DNA of 64,000 bases from Paenibacillus arenilitoris (lineage in GTDB: Bacteria; Bacillota; Bacilli; Paenibacillales; Paenibacillaceae), in contig NZ_JACXIY010000010.1 of NCBI RefSeq assembly GCF_014705655.1, positions 186,001 through 250,000 on the forward strand, read 5' to 3'. Positions 7,472 through 15,889 of the stretch are shown piece by piece (the stretch's first letter is position 1; each line of letters opens with the position of its first letter). The translations under genes and the position numbers were made by a program. The notes under the pieces were generated by a model, which had not been told where the DNA came from, made no database searches, and saw nothing but the letters and a program-made list of their open reading frames with translations.

Positions 7472-8602
7472 ATGAACTGGTCATCCGCCATCGAGCAAGC
7501 GATTGAAACGACAAAGGCGAATCTATCCCGCTTTAAGGACAAGTTTCCTCACGTCAGCAACGGGGACGGCAAGTACCGGCTTGTCGATCATACCGATTGG
7601 ACGGAAGGCTTCTGGGCGGGGATATTATGGCTGAGCTACGAGTACGGCAAGGACCCCGCCATTCGCGAGGCGGCCGTTCGAAGCGCGGCTTCTTTCCAGA
7701 AGAGGGTTGCGCAGCATAGTCATCTGGAGCATCACGATATCGGGTTTCTCTATTCCCTGTCGGCCAAAGCGCAGTGGATATTGGAGAAGGACGAGACGGC
7801 GAAGGCGGTTGCGCTGCAAGCCGCGAACGTCCTGATGAAGCGGTGGAGGGAGAGCTCGCAGCTGATCCAGGCATGGGGGCCGAAGGGCGATCCGGACAAC
7901 GGCGGCCGCATCATCATCGATTGTCTTATGAATCTTCCTCTGCTCTACTGGGCGGCCGAGCAGACCGGCGACCGCAAATACGCGGACGCCGCCCGCATCC
8001 ACGCGGAGAAGAGCAGACGCTTCCTGGTGCGGGGGGACGACTCCTCCTACCATACGTTTTATTTCGACCAGGAGACGGGCGATGCCGTACGCGGCGGGAC
8101 GCATCAAGGGTTCAGGGACGGATCGACGTGGACCCGCGGGCAAGCATGGGGCATTTACGGCTTTGCGCTCGCTTACCGCTATTTCAAGGAACCGCAATTC
8201 ATGGAAGCGTCGAAGCGGCTGGCGCGCTACTTCATCGCCCATCTGCCGGAGGACCATGTCGCCTATTGGGATTTCGACGCCCCTCAGGCCGAAGGCACGC
8301 CGAGAGACAGCTCGGCTTCCGCGATTGCCGCCTGCGGCATGCTCGAGCTTCTTGAGCATTTGCCGGACGGGGATCCGGATCGCGAATGGCTGGATACGGC
8401 CGTCCGGCAGTCGATGTCCTCCCTGGTCGACCGCTATTTTACGGCCGGCGACGCATCCGAGGAAGGTTTCCTGCGGCACGGCTCGTATTCCGTAAGGGGC
8501 GGCATATCGCCCGACGATTTCGTCATTTGGGGCGATTACTTCTTCCTTGAAGCGCTGCTTCGGCTCGAAGCCGGCATTCCCGGATACTGGTACGAGCGTT
8601 AA
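7472..8602 (+). CDS. Unsaturated glucuronyl hydrolase, family GH88
   Basis: This 376-residue enzyme matches GH88 (Ugl), which hydrates the C4-C5 double bond of unsaturated uronic acids released by polysaccharide lyases and so frees the next sugar. The two key aspartates are visible: D89 in HHDIGF and D150 in IIIDCLMN, one residue offset from D88/D149 of the characterised Bacillus sp. GL1 enzyme. Other conserved blocks are WTEGFWAG, GGTHQGF and WTRGQAWG near residues 210-230. There is no signal peptide, consistent with a cytoplasmic (alpha/alpha)6 barrel. It heads a locus of AraC, GH88, importer and YesMN genes. The exact substrate (glycosaminoglycan, gellan, xanthan or pectin fragment) is not determined. 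Confidence 0.9.
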   Translation: MNWSSAIEQAIETTKANLSRFKDKFPHVSNGDGKYRLVDHTDWTEGFWAGILWLSYEYGKDPAIREAAVRSAASFQKRVAQHSHLEHHDIGFLYSLSAKAQWILEKDETAKAVALQAANVLMKRWRESSQLIQAWGPKGDPDNGGRIIIDCLMNLPLLYWAAEQTGDRKYADAARIHAEKSRRFLVRGDDSSYHTFYFDQETGDAVRGGTHQGFRDGSTWTRGQAWGIYGFALAYRYFKEPQFMEASKRLARYFIAHLPEDHVAYWDFDAPQAEGTPRDSSASAIAACGMLELLEHLPDGDPDREWLDTAVRQSMSSLVDRYFTAGDASEEGFLRHGSYSVRGGISPDDFVIWGDYFFLEALLRLEAGIPGYWYER

Positions 8603-8652
8603 CATCGACAATTGCAGGACGAAAAGCCGGGAAAGCGTACTTCCGCTTTAAG

Positions 8653-8677
8653 CCCCCTCTCAGGAGGGGGTTATTTT
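8653..8677 (+). terminator. Intrinsic terminator after GH88
   Basis: CCCCCTC and GAGGGGG form a 7-bp GC stem around a TCAG loop, followed by TTATTTT. It separates the GH88 transcript from the importer genes. Confidence 0.75.
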
Positions 8678-8803
8678 GGTTGCCTTGGAAGCGGTCGATC
8701 GCAGTAGAATTTCCCCCCTCGGATGCTAGGATTTCGGGTACCTTTGCCGGCGCGCTTCCTATACGATGAAGACACGCCAAGAATTCAGCAATTGGAGGTT
8801 GTT

Positions 8804-9709
8804 ATGAAAAGGGCTCTATCATCCTTGAAGCGGGACAAATTTTTGTATGCGCTGCTCGTTCCGTTCCTGCTCTGGTACGCCGTGTTTATGTTCAAGCCGA
8901 TGTACGGGCTGCAAATCGCCTTTTTGGACTATAGCGTGTTCAAAGGAATCGATGGCAGTCCATGGGCAGGACTGCATCATTTCGAATTGTTTCTGCAAAG
9001 CGATTATTTCATCCGGGTGCTGAGGAACACGCTGTTGATCAGCTTGTACAGCTTGCTGTTCGCCTTTCCCGCTCCGATCCTTCTGGCGCTGCTGCTGAAC
9101 GAAGTGAAGAACGCGGTATTCAAGAAATCGGTGCAAACGCTCACTTACTTGCCGCATTTCATCTCGATCGTGGTCGTTTGCGGGATCGTTACGAATTTCC
9201 TGTCGCCTTCAAGCGGATTGGTAAATCTCGTGATGGAGAAGCTGGGCTTGGAGAAAATTTACTTTTTGGCGGTTCCCGAATATTTCCGGACGATTTTCGT
9301 GTCGATGAACATTTGGAAGGAAGCGGGGTTTGCGGCCATCATCTATATCGCCGCGCTGGCGGGCATCAATCCCGAATTGTACGAAGCCGCGGTCATGGAC
9401 GGCGCGAGCAAATGGAAACGAACGCTTCATATTACGCTGCCGGGCATTCTGCCCACGATTATGATCATGCTTATTTTGCGAATCGGAGACTTGCTGGAGG
9501 TCGGTTACGAAGCGATCATTCTGCTCTATCAGCCGGCGACGTATAACGCGGCCGACGTTATCAGCACTTACGTTTACCGGGAAGGCATCCTGAACGGAAG
9601 GCACGATATGGCGACGGCGGTCGGACTGTTTAATTCGCTCGTGGGACTCGTTCTGATTATAGCCGCCAATCGGCTCAGCAAGAAATATACCGGAAACGGA
9701 TTATGGTAG
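8804..9709 (+). CDS. ABC sugar transporter permease 1A (LplB type)
   Basis: This inner-membrane permease (301 residues, about six helices) belongs to the CUT1-like importer group typified by B. subtilis LplB/YteP. It carries PMYGLQIAF after the first helix, SLYSLLFAFPAPILLALLLN in the core, and the cytoplasmic coupling loop EAAVMDGA followed by ITLPGILP. ATG 8804 is chosen because TTGGAGG lies 7 bases upstream; the frame is open 27 codons further but without a ribosome site. It is followed after 10 bp by the second permease and then the binding protein. No ATPase gene accompanies it. Confidence 0.92.
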   Translation: MKRALSSLKRDKFLYALLVPFLLWYAVFMFKPMYGLQIAFLDYSVFKGIDGSPWAGLHHFELFLQSDYFIRVLRNTLLISLYSLLFAFPAPILLALLLNEVKNAVFKKSVQTLTYLPHFISIVVVCGIVTNFLSPSSGLVNLVMEKLGLEKIYFLAVPEYFRTIFVSMNIWKEAGFAAIIYIAALAGINPELYEAAVMDGASKWKRTLHITLPGILPTIMIMLILRIGDLLEVGYEAIILLYQPATYNAADVISTYVYREGILNGRHDMATAVGLFNSLVGLVLIIAANRLSKKYTGNGLW

Positions 9710-9719
9710 GTGATTACAG

Positions 9720-10583
9720 ATGACCGAAAGCCGCGGAGAAAAAATTTTTTATGCCGTCAACTACGTCGTTTTGTCGATTTGCGCGCTCGCCGCGTTGTAT
9801 CCTTTCTTATATGTCCTGTTCGCCTCGATCAGCTCGCCGGAGGCGGTGGTCACGGGCGAAGTCGTTTTTCTTCCCCAGGATCTGACATGGGACGCCTACG
9901 CGGCCGTCTTTAAGGAGCAGGCGATTTGGACGGGCTATGCCAACACGGTCTATTACACGGTCATAGGCACGCTCGCAAGCATGGCCTTTACGATTTGCGG
10001 CGCTTACGCCCTTTCGAAGAGGAGACTGCTCGGCCGCAAGCTATTCAATATGCTGATCGCCTTTACGTTGATCTTTCAAGCCGGAATGATTCCGACCTAT
10101 TTGAATTTCAGGTCGATGGATATGCTGGATACGCGTCTTGCCATCGTTCTCGGATTCGCGATTACGACCTTCAACGTCATCATATTGCGAACCTTTTTCC
10201 AGGAGATCCCCGAAGAGATGGAGGAAGCCGCCCGCATGGACGGGGCCGGCGAGGCAAGCGTGTTGTGGAGAATCGTGCTTCCACTTTCCAGGGCGGCGCT
10301 CGCGACGATTGCGTTATTTTATGCGGTTGCCAGGTGGAACGGTTATTTATGGGCGATGATCCTGCTGAAGGACCCCGATAAAATTCCGCTGCAGGTACTG
10401 CTGAACCGGCTGGTCGTACAGATGAAGCCGACCGATACGATGCTGGCCGATTCGGCCTTCACCGTGGGGGAGACGATCGTCTATGCGACGATTATCGTTG
10501 CCGTCGTTCCGATCGTGGCGGTATACCCGTTTATTCAGAAATATTTCGTAAAAGGCGTCATGATCGGTTCCTTAAAGGGCTAG
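9720..10583 (+). CDS. ABC sugar transporter permease 1B (YtcP/LplC type)
   Basis: This is the second membrane subunit of importer 1 (287 residues). It has the family's typical N-terminal helix, the LIPTYL-like segment (here MIPTYLNFRSM), and the coupling loop EEAARMDGAGEAS followed by IVLPLSR. The C-terminus QKYFVKGVMIGSLKG is characteristic of the YtcP/LplC group. It starts 10 bp after permease 1A with only a weak GGTGAT ribosome site, suggesting translational coupling. It probably pairs with 1A and the lipoprotein at 10669-12276 to import an oligosaccharide. Confidence 0.92.
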   Translation: MTESRGEKIFYAVNYVVLSICALAALYPFLYVLFASISSPEAVVTGEVVFLPQDLTWDAYAAVFKEQAIWTGYANTVYYTVIGTLASMAFTICGAYALSKRRLLGRKLFNMLIAFTLIFQAGMIPTYLNFRSMDMLDTRLAIVLGFAITTFNVIILRTFFQEIPEEMEEAARMDGAGEASVLWRIVLPLSRAALATIALFYAVARWNGYLWAMILLKDPDKIPLQVLLNRLVVQMKPTDTMLADSAFTVGETIVYATIIVAVVPIVAVYPFIQKYFVKGVMIGSLKG

Positions 10584-10668
10584 CCCTGCCGGTGATAGCG
10601 GGGCGGCGAGAGCTGCCCGACGATCACATAGAGTAATGCGCGAACGACATAAAAGGGAGGAAATGCAT

Positions 10669-12276
10669 GTGAAAAAGAGATTTAAGCCGTCCATTGCGGC
10701 AATCGCGCTGCTTGCGGCGCTGATGGCCGGTTGTTCAAACGGCAGCGGACAAGGCGAAGCGGAGCCAAACGCCCCGGCGCAAACGGACGAAGCGCGGAAC
10801 GCGGCGAATTCGGAAGAGGCGGGGAGCTCCGCCAAACTAAGCGGCGAGCCGGTTGCGTTAAGCCTGTTCTATTATGACAAAAGGTTTCAGATAACCGGCG
10901 ACATGCCGGTGTTCAAGAAGGCCGCGGAGCTGACGAACGTCAGCGTGCAAAATGTAGCGCCTCCCGGCGGCGAGGATCAGCAGGCCTACAATTTGATGCT
11001 CTCTTCGGGCGAGCTGCCCGACATTATCGCTTACAAAACGGCGGATCTTAACACGGTCGCGCTGGAAGGGGCGCTTCACCCGCTGAACGAGCTGATTGAA
11101 AGCCATGCGCCGAATTTCAACAAGTTTCTGGAGGAGCGGCCGGATATCAAGAAAGCGATTACCGCGGCCGACGGCAATATTTACGTCGTTCCGTTCGTTC
11201 AGGACGGAACCGGCAAGGAAGGCTGGTTCATCCGCAAGGACTGGCTGGACAAGCTGAAGCTTGCCGAGCCGAAGTCGGTGGACGACTATTATGAAGCGTT
11301 GACCGCCTTCAAGGAAAAGGACCCGAACGGCAACGGCAAAAAGGACGAAATCCCGTTCTTCTCGAGAAATCCGTTGATCGGCGTGTACGCCCTGCTGCCT
11401 CTGTGGGACTCCTTCCACGATTTCTACCTTCAGGACGGCGCCGTACATTACGGACCTTATGACCCGGCTTACAAGGACGGCATGGCCAACATCGCCAAGT
11501 GGTATGCGGAAGGGCTGATCGACAAGGAGATTTTCACGCGCGGAAATACGGCAAGGGACGTTCTGTTCGCCGGCAATTCGGGCGGCTCCGTTCACGACTG
11601 GTTCGCGAGCACCTCCAATTTCAATACGACGATGAGCGGAAGCATCCCCGGCTTCAGTCTGCTTCCGATCGCCCCGCCCGCAAGCTCCTCCGGGAAAGTG
11701 CAGGAGGTTACGAAGCGGGATACGATGAACGGCTCCGGCTGGGCGATCTCGGCCGAAGCGAAGGATGCGGAGCTGGTTATGAAATATCTCGACTTCTGGT
11801 GGTCGGCGGAAGGCCGCACTCTGTTCAACTTCGGCGTCGAAGACGAGACGTACACCATGGTAGACGGCAAGCCGGTGTTCAAGGAGGAAGTGCTGAAGCA
11901 GCCTTCGGTCGTCGACTATCTGATTTCCGACTACGGCGCCCAGCTGAATATCGGAGCATGGCAGGACTTCGCTTACGAGGAGCAGTGGTCCAATAAAATT
12001 GCGATCGAAGGCATTAAGCTGTATCAGGACAATGGCTACATCAATACGGAGTTCCAGCTTCCCATACTAAGCTACACGGCGGAGGAGCAGAACCGGCTGA
12101 AGGAAATTCTTCCTCCGATTCAGACCTATGTGAGCGAGACGTCCCAGAAATGGGTAATGGGCGGCGAGCCGGTCGAGGCAAGCTTCAACGCCTTCCGGGC
12201 CCGGTTGAAAGAAATGAAAATGGATGAATTGCTGAGCATTTACCAGGCCGCATACGACAGATACAAGAACGGGTAA
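10669..12276 (+). CDS. Extracellular solute-binding lipoprotein of importer 1
   Basis: This 535-residue protein is the substrate receptor of importer 1. A type II signal peptide ends in the lipobox LMAGC with Cys22 as the lipidated residue, followed by a Gly/Ser/Ala-rich linker. The mature part has the LipO/YtcQ pattern, including ELPDIIAYK and an acidic Asn/Gly loop (KDPNGNGKKDEIPF) that resembles a calcium-binding EF-hand loop. GTG 10669 is preferred because GGGAGG lies 8 bases upstream; ATG 10663 is too close to it. It is followed by the YesMN pair, which may sense the same sugar. Confidence 0.9.
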   Translation: MKKRFKPSIAAIALLAALMAGCSNGSGQGEAEPNAPAQTDEARNAANSEEAGSSAKLSGEPVALSLFYYDKRFQITGDMPVFKKAAELTNVSVQNVAPPGGEDQQAYNLMLSSGELPDIIAYKTADLNTVALEGALHPLNELIESHAPNFNKFLEERPDIKKAITAADGNIYVVPFVQDGTGKEGWFIRKDWLDKLKLAEPKSVDDYYEALTAFKEKDPNGNGKKDEIPFFSRNPLIGVYALLPLWDSFHDFYLQDGAVHYGPYDPAYKDGMANIAKWYAEGLIDKEIFTRGNTARDVLFAGNSGGSVHDWFASTSNFNTTMSGSIPGFSLLPIAPPASSSGKVQEVTKRDTMNGSGWAISAEAKDAELVMKYLDFWWSAEGRTLFNFGVEDETYTMVDGKPVFKEEVLKQPSVVDYLISDYGAQLNIGAWQDFAYEEQWSNKIAIEGIKLYQDNGYINTEFQLPILSYTAEEQNRLKEILPPIQTYVSETSQKWVMGGEPVEASFNAFRARLKEMKMDELLSIYQAAYDRYKNG

Positions 12277-12295
12277 TCCAGGTTCCTGTTCCAAG

Positions 12296-12321
12296 GGGGG
12301 AGCCAGGCAGCAGGCTTCCCC
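12296..12321 (+). terminator. Hairpin between binding protein and sensor kinase genes
   Basis: GGGGGAGCC and GGCTTCCCC form a 9-bp stem (one G-T pair) with an 8-base loop, followed by GCTTTCCTT. It probably attenuates or protects the binding-protein mRNA, so that the kinase gene is expressed at a lower level. Confidence 0.5.
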
Positions 12322-12383
12322 GCTTTCCTTCTGCTGTCTCCTATTATATGATACAGAAAAATCAGGCATCGGGAGCGATTGAA

Positions 12384-14153
12384 TTGAAGTCCTGGCTATA
12401 CGCAAGCTCGTTCAAAAACCGGATATGGCTGTCGTTCGTGTTATTCGTGTCCGCCTCCGTCACGATCGCGGGGGTGACTTCCTATTATGCCGCCTCCCGC
12501 ATTCTGGAGAACAAGGCGATGGCGTTAAGCCAGAGCATGATCAACAAGTCGGCGCAAGCGCTGGAGGAGAAGCTGAGGAAGGTTCGGACTTCCGTGTCCA
12601 CGTTCACGATGAGCGAGCCGTTCAACCGGCTGACCGATATTGTCCGCAACGGCGCAAGCTTATCCTCTTACGAACGTTTCGAGCTTAATACTTCGCTGCA
12701 GAACGCCATCTACCAAATGAAGCTGATAGAGCCCGCCATCGCCGCCGTCCTCGTCCATTCCCCGATCGGGGAATTTTACGTCGAAGCGGACAAGCGGATC
12801 GCCGGCGCCGCATTGGACGAAGGGATGACCGAGCTTGTAAGCCGCACCCGGACGCCCGTATGGATCGAATCGCATGAGGACCCTTACTTCGCCGGCAAAG
12901 CGAAAGTATTGACCCTGCTGTCAAGACCGGTGTCGTCATCGGTCTACGACGGCATATACGTCATGGCCAATGTGAAGGAAGAGTACTTGCGGAGCTATCT
13001 GTTGGACAATATCGGGGATGACAGCGGCGAAATCATCCTGCTCGACGCGCAAGGCGATCCGGTCATCGATCATGACACGCCGCTTGAAGCGCTCGCGATG
13101 CAAGCGGAATTCCAATCAAAGCTGGCGGCCGACCGGGACCATTTCGAAATCCGGTACCAAGGCGGCTCCTATCTGGTCAATTATGCGCGGATTTCCTTTC
13201 CCGACAATTGGATGGTCGTTAACGTGCAATCGATCGGGGAGCTGCGCAAGGAGATTCATCTGATCCAATGGATAACCGCGGGGACGGTCGTTCTGTTCGT
13301 GCTGCTTGCCGCCTTCCTCTCCAAAAAAATGACGTTGCTGCTGCTCCGTCCGCTGATCAAGCTGCAAAATCTGATGAAGCGGGCGGAGCAAAACGATCTG
13401 ACGGTCCGGTATGAGAGCGCGTACAAGGATGAATTCGCGCAGGTCGGACAGCGGTTCAACCGGATGCTCGAGGAAATCGGCACGCTGATTCACGATGTGA
13501 AGCTTGCGGAAACGAACAAACGGAAAGCGGAGATCAAGGCGCTTCAATCGCAAATCGATCCCCATTTTCTGTACAATACGTTAAACACGATTTTGTGGAA
13601 GTCGGAGGTTGGCGAGCATGAGGACGTGAGGGAAATGATCGTGTCCCTCTCGCTGCTGTTCAGGCTCGGCCTGAACAACGGCAAGGAGCTGACGACCGTA
13701 AGGCAGGAAATCGACCACGTGACGCAATATTTGCGGCTTCAGCAGCAGTGCTACGAGGATGTGTTCGATTTTACCGTGATCGTTCCGAATGATGACATGC
13801 TGAGCCGTCCGATCCTAAAGCTTCTCTTGCAGCCCTTGGTCGAAAATTCAATTCTCCACGGGTTTAAGGATGCCGTCGGCAACGGAAGCTTACGGATTGA
13901 GGTCGGCGCGTCGGCCACCCATCTCGAGCTGATCGTCGAGGACAACGGCAAGGGCTTCGACGCGGCGGCGGTCATGCGCGAATTGACCGTCGGCCCGTCA
14001 AGATCCGGCGGTTACGCCTTGAGAAACGTGTATAACCGATTGCTGCTGTATTACGGGAACGACGCGCGAATGACGATGGAAAGCGAACCTTTCGAGAGGA
14101 CCGCAATCAAGCTGTTCCTTCCGCTGGAAACCGGTATTGACCGTCATGAATAA
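12384..14153 (+). CDS. Sensor histidine kinase, YesM type
   Basis: This membrane sensor (about 589 residues) has one N-terminal helix, an extracellular sensing domain of about 250 residues, a second helix (TAGTVVLFVLLAAFL), a HAMP domain, and a His_kinase/HATPase module. The phospho-acceptor lies in QIDPHFLYN (His394), and the ATP lid shows the VEDNGKGF N/G motif. YesM-type kinases respond to extracellular carbohydrates or binding-protein complexes and activate the adjacent importer and hydrolase genes. I prefer TTG 12384 (GGGAG 8 bases upstream) over ATG 12348, which lacks a ribosome site. The cognate regulator follows after 19 bp. Confidence 0.9.
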   Translation: MKSWLYASSFKNRIWLSFVLFVSASVTIAGVTSYYAASRILENKAMALSQSMINKSAQALEEKLRKVRTSVSTFTMSEPFNRLTDIVRNGASLSSYERFELNTSLQNAIYQMKLIEPAIAAVLVHSPIGEFYVEADKRIAGAALDEGMTELVSRTRTPVWIESHEDPYFAGKAKVLTLLSRPVSSSVYDGIYVMANVKEEYLRSYLLDNIGDDSGEIILLDAQGDPVIDHDTPLEALAMQAEFQSKLAADRDHFEIRYQGGSYLVNYARISFPDNWMVVNVQSIGELRKEIHLIQWITAGTVVLFVLLAAFLSKKMTLLLLRPLIKLQNLMKRAEQNDLTVRYESAYKDEFAQVGQRFNRMLEEIGTLIHDVKLAETNKRKAEIKALQSQIDPHFLYNTLNTILWKSEVGEHEDVREMIVSLSLLFRLGLNNGKELTTVRQEIDHVTQYLRLQQQCYEDVFDFTVIVPNDDMLSRPILKLLLQPLVENSILHGFKDAVGNGSLRIEVGASATHLELIVEDNGKGFDAAAVMRELTVGPSRSGGYALRNVYNRLLLYYGNDARMTMESEPFERTAIKLFLPLETGIDRHE

Positions 14154-14172
14154 AAAGGAGAGTGCTTCAAAG

Positions 14173-15789
14173 ATGGACCAAACCTGCTCCATGGTTGTCA
14201 TTGACGACATCAAGACGGTGGTGAACGGGATCGTCAATCAATTGAATTGGGCGGAGCATGGCATTGAAATTGCCGGCACGGCAACCGACGGCGAGGGCGG
14301 ACTTGCGCTGCTTAGGAGGACGAAGCCGGACATTATCGTAACGGATATTCGGATGCCGAAGCTGAGCGGCATCGAGATGACCCGGCAAATAACCGAGCTG
14401 CTGCCCGGAAGTAAAATTATTTTCATCAGCGGGTACAGCGACTTCGACAATGCGCAGCAAGCGGTCAAGCTCGGCGCCTTCGATTACGTGCTCAAGCCGT
14501 TTACCTCCAAGCAATTTCTGAACATTGTGCTGCAAGCCAGAGATTCGGTCCTGAAGGAGAGGGCGGATCAAGTCAGGCTGGGCGACATGGAGCGCAAGCT
14601 GAAGGAAAGCATACCGCTGCTCAGGCAGGAATATTTGAACCTGCTCGTCCGTTATGCAGCCGATCCGTCTACGCTGGCGCAGCGTTGGGATTTTTTGCAA
14701 ATCGACCTGGACGATCGTCCCTTCGCGGTGTTTGCGATCGAAATCGACCGCCCGCCCGGCGCCAGCAACGAGCAGACGATTAAGGAAATCGAGCTGAACC
14801 GGTTCGCGGTGCAAAATATTGCGGAAGAAACGATACTCGCGTCTACGAAAGGCATCGTATTCCGGGACGGCGTAAACCGGTTTATCGCTATCGTCAACGT
14901 TCAAGACCCGGACGAGCCTTTGGCCGTCGCGGAAAGATGCCTCCGTAACGTCGCTCGGTTTTCCAAATGCACCATTTCGATCGGCGTCGGCCAAGTCGCG
15001 CGCGCGAAATCGGAAATTCCGCTCGCATACCGGCAATCCGTGGAAGCCTTGTCTTATAACTTCTATACCGGCGGCAACAGCGTATTCGATTTCAGGGACA
15101 TCGAGCACGGGAAGCATCAGGCGCCTCCCGTCTATTCGGAGCATAAGGAAAAAGAGCTGCTCTACAGCATCCGTTCCGGAAATTCGGATAAAGCGGAACA
15201 AGCATTGGAGCAGATTTTTATGGAATGGGACGGCATGCACGGCTATCCGAGCCCCGACCAAACGAAGGTGCTCTATTTCGAGCTGGCCCTTGCGATACAG
15301 AAAGCGGCAGCGGACAGGATCGCCAGACCGGAGAAGCTGCCGTTCGAGGACAAAATAAACCGCCTGACGCATCATGCCTTGACGATTCGGGACATGCAGC
15401 GGCTGATCAAGGAATTGTGCAGCCTGGGCTGCGGGATCGTCGAATCGCGGCAGCGGGAGGAAGCGCAGCGCATTATCGACGAATCGAAGCGATACATGAA
15501 GGAGCACCTGCATGTGAACGAATCGGTCGCCGATTATGCCAAGCGGGTGCACCTCAGCCCAAGCTACTTCGCCAATCTGTTCAAAAAAGTGACGGGCCAG
15601 GCCGTCATGCAATTCGTATTGAACGAGAGGATGGAAAGAGCGAAGCTGCTATTGGCGGGGAACGATTCGATTCAAGAGGTGGCGGAAGCGGTCGGCTACG
15701 AGGACCGCTCCTACTTCAGCGAGGTGTTCAAGAAGCAGACGGGGATGACGCCGAAGGACTTCAAGCTGCGGTATGCCAAGAACGGATGA
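14173..15789 (+). CDS. Response regulator with AraC output domain, YesN type
   Basis: This 538-residue regulator has an N-terminal receiver domain (residues ~1-125, phospho-acceptor D58 in IIVTDIRMP, conserved Lys-Pro in VLKPF), a middle region of about 280 residues of the YesN type, and a C-terminal AraC DNA-binding domain (LSPSYFANLFKKVTGQ, then RSYFSEVFKKQTGMTPKDFK). It should bind direct repeats upstream of importer 1 and related genes once phosphorylated by the upstream kinase. An AAGGAG lies 12 bases before ATG 14173; an alternative ATG at 14137 overlaps the kinase gene. Confidence 0.92.
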   Translation: MDQTCSMVVIDDIKTVVNGIVNQLNWAEHGIEIAGTATDGEGGLALLRRTKPDIIVTDIRMPKLSGIEMTRQITELLPGSKIIFISGYSDFDNAQQAVKLGAFDYVLKPFTSKQFLNIVLQARDSVLKERADQVRLGDMERKLKESIPLLRQEYLNLLVRYAADPSTLAQRWDFLQIDLDDRPFAVFAIEIDRPPGASNEQTIKEIELNRFAVQNIAEETILASTKGIVFRDGVNRFIAIVNVQDPDEPLAVAERCLRNVARFSKCTISIGVGQVARAKSEIPLAYRQSVEALSYNFYTGGNSVFDFRDIEHGKHQAPPVYSEHKEKELLYSIRSGNSDKAEQALEQIFMEWDGMHGYPSPDQTKVLYFELALAIQKAAADRIARPEKLPFEDKINRLTHHALTIRDMQRLIKELCSLGCGIVESRQREEAQRIIDESKRYMKEHLHVNESVADYAKRVHLSPSYFANLFKKVTGQAVMQFVLNERMERAKLLLAGNDSIQEVAEAVGYEDRSYFSEVFKKQTGMTPKDFKLRYAKNG

Positions 15790-15848
15790 GCGGGTATTGG
15801 CTTGACCTGTCGGGCGAGCCAGTAGCCGCCCGAGTATAACCAATTAAA

Positions 15849-15862
15849 AGTAAGCGCTATCA
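15849..15862 (+). promoter_or_regulatory. Candidate CcpA (cre) site
   Basis: AGTAAGCGCTATCA matches 13 of 14 positions of the Firmicutes catabolite-responsive consensus TGWAANCGNTNWCA. It lies 28 bases before the start of the SLH-glycosidase gene, where CcpA would act as a roadblock or repressor. Confidence 0.5.
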
Positions 15863-15889
15863 AAATCGCGAGAGGAGCCGTTTTATACA

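Noticed and set aside
15802..15840. Sigma-A promoter TTGACC...TATAAC before the SLH-glycosidase
   Set aside because: The boxes are 27 bp apart, and the sequence between them forms a hairpin (TCGGGCG/CGCCCGA), so they cannot be a normal promoter pair.
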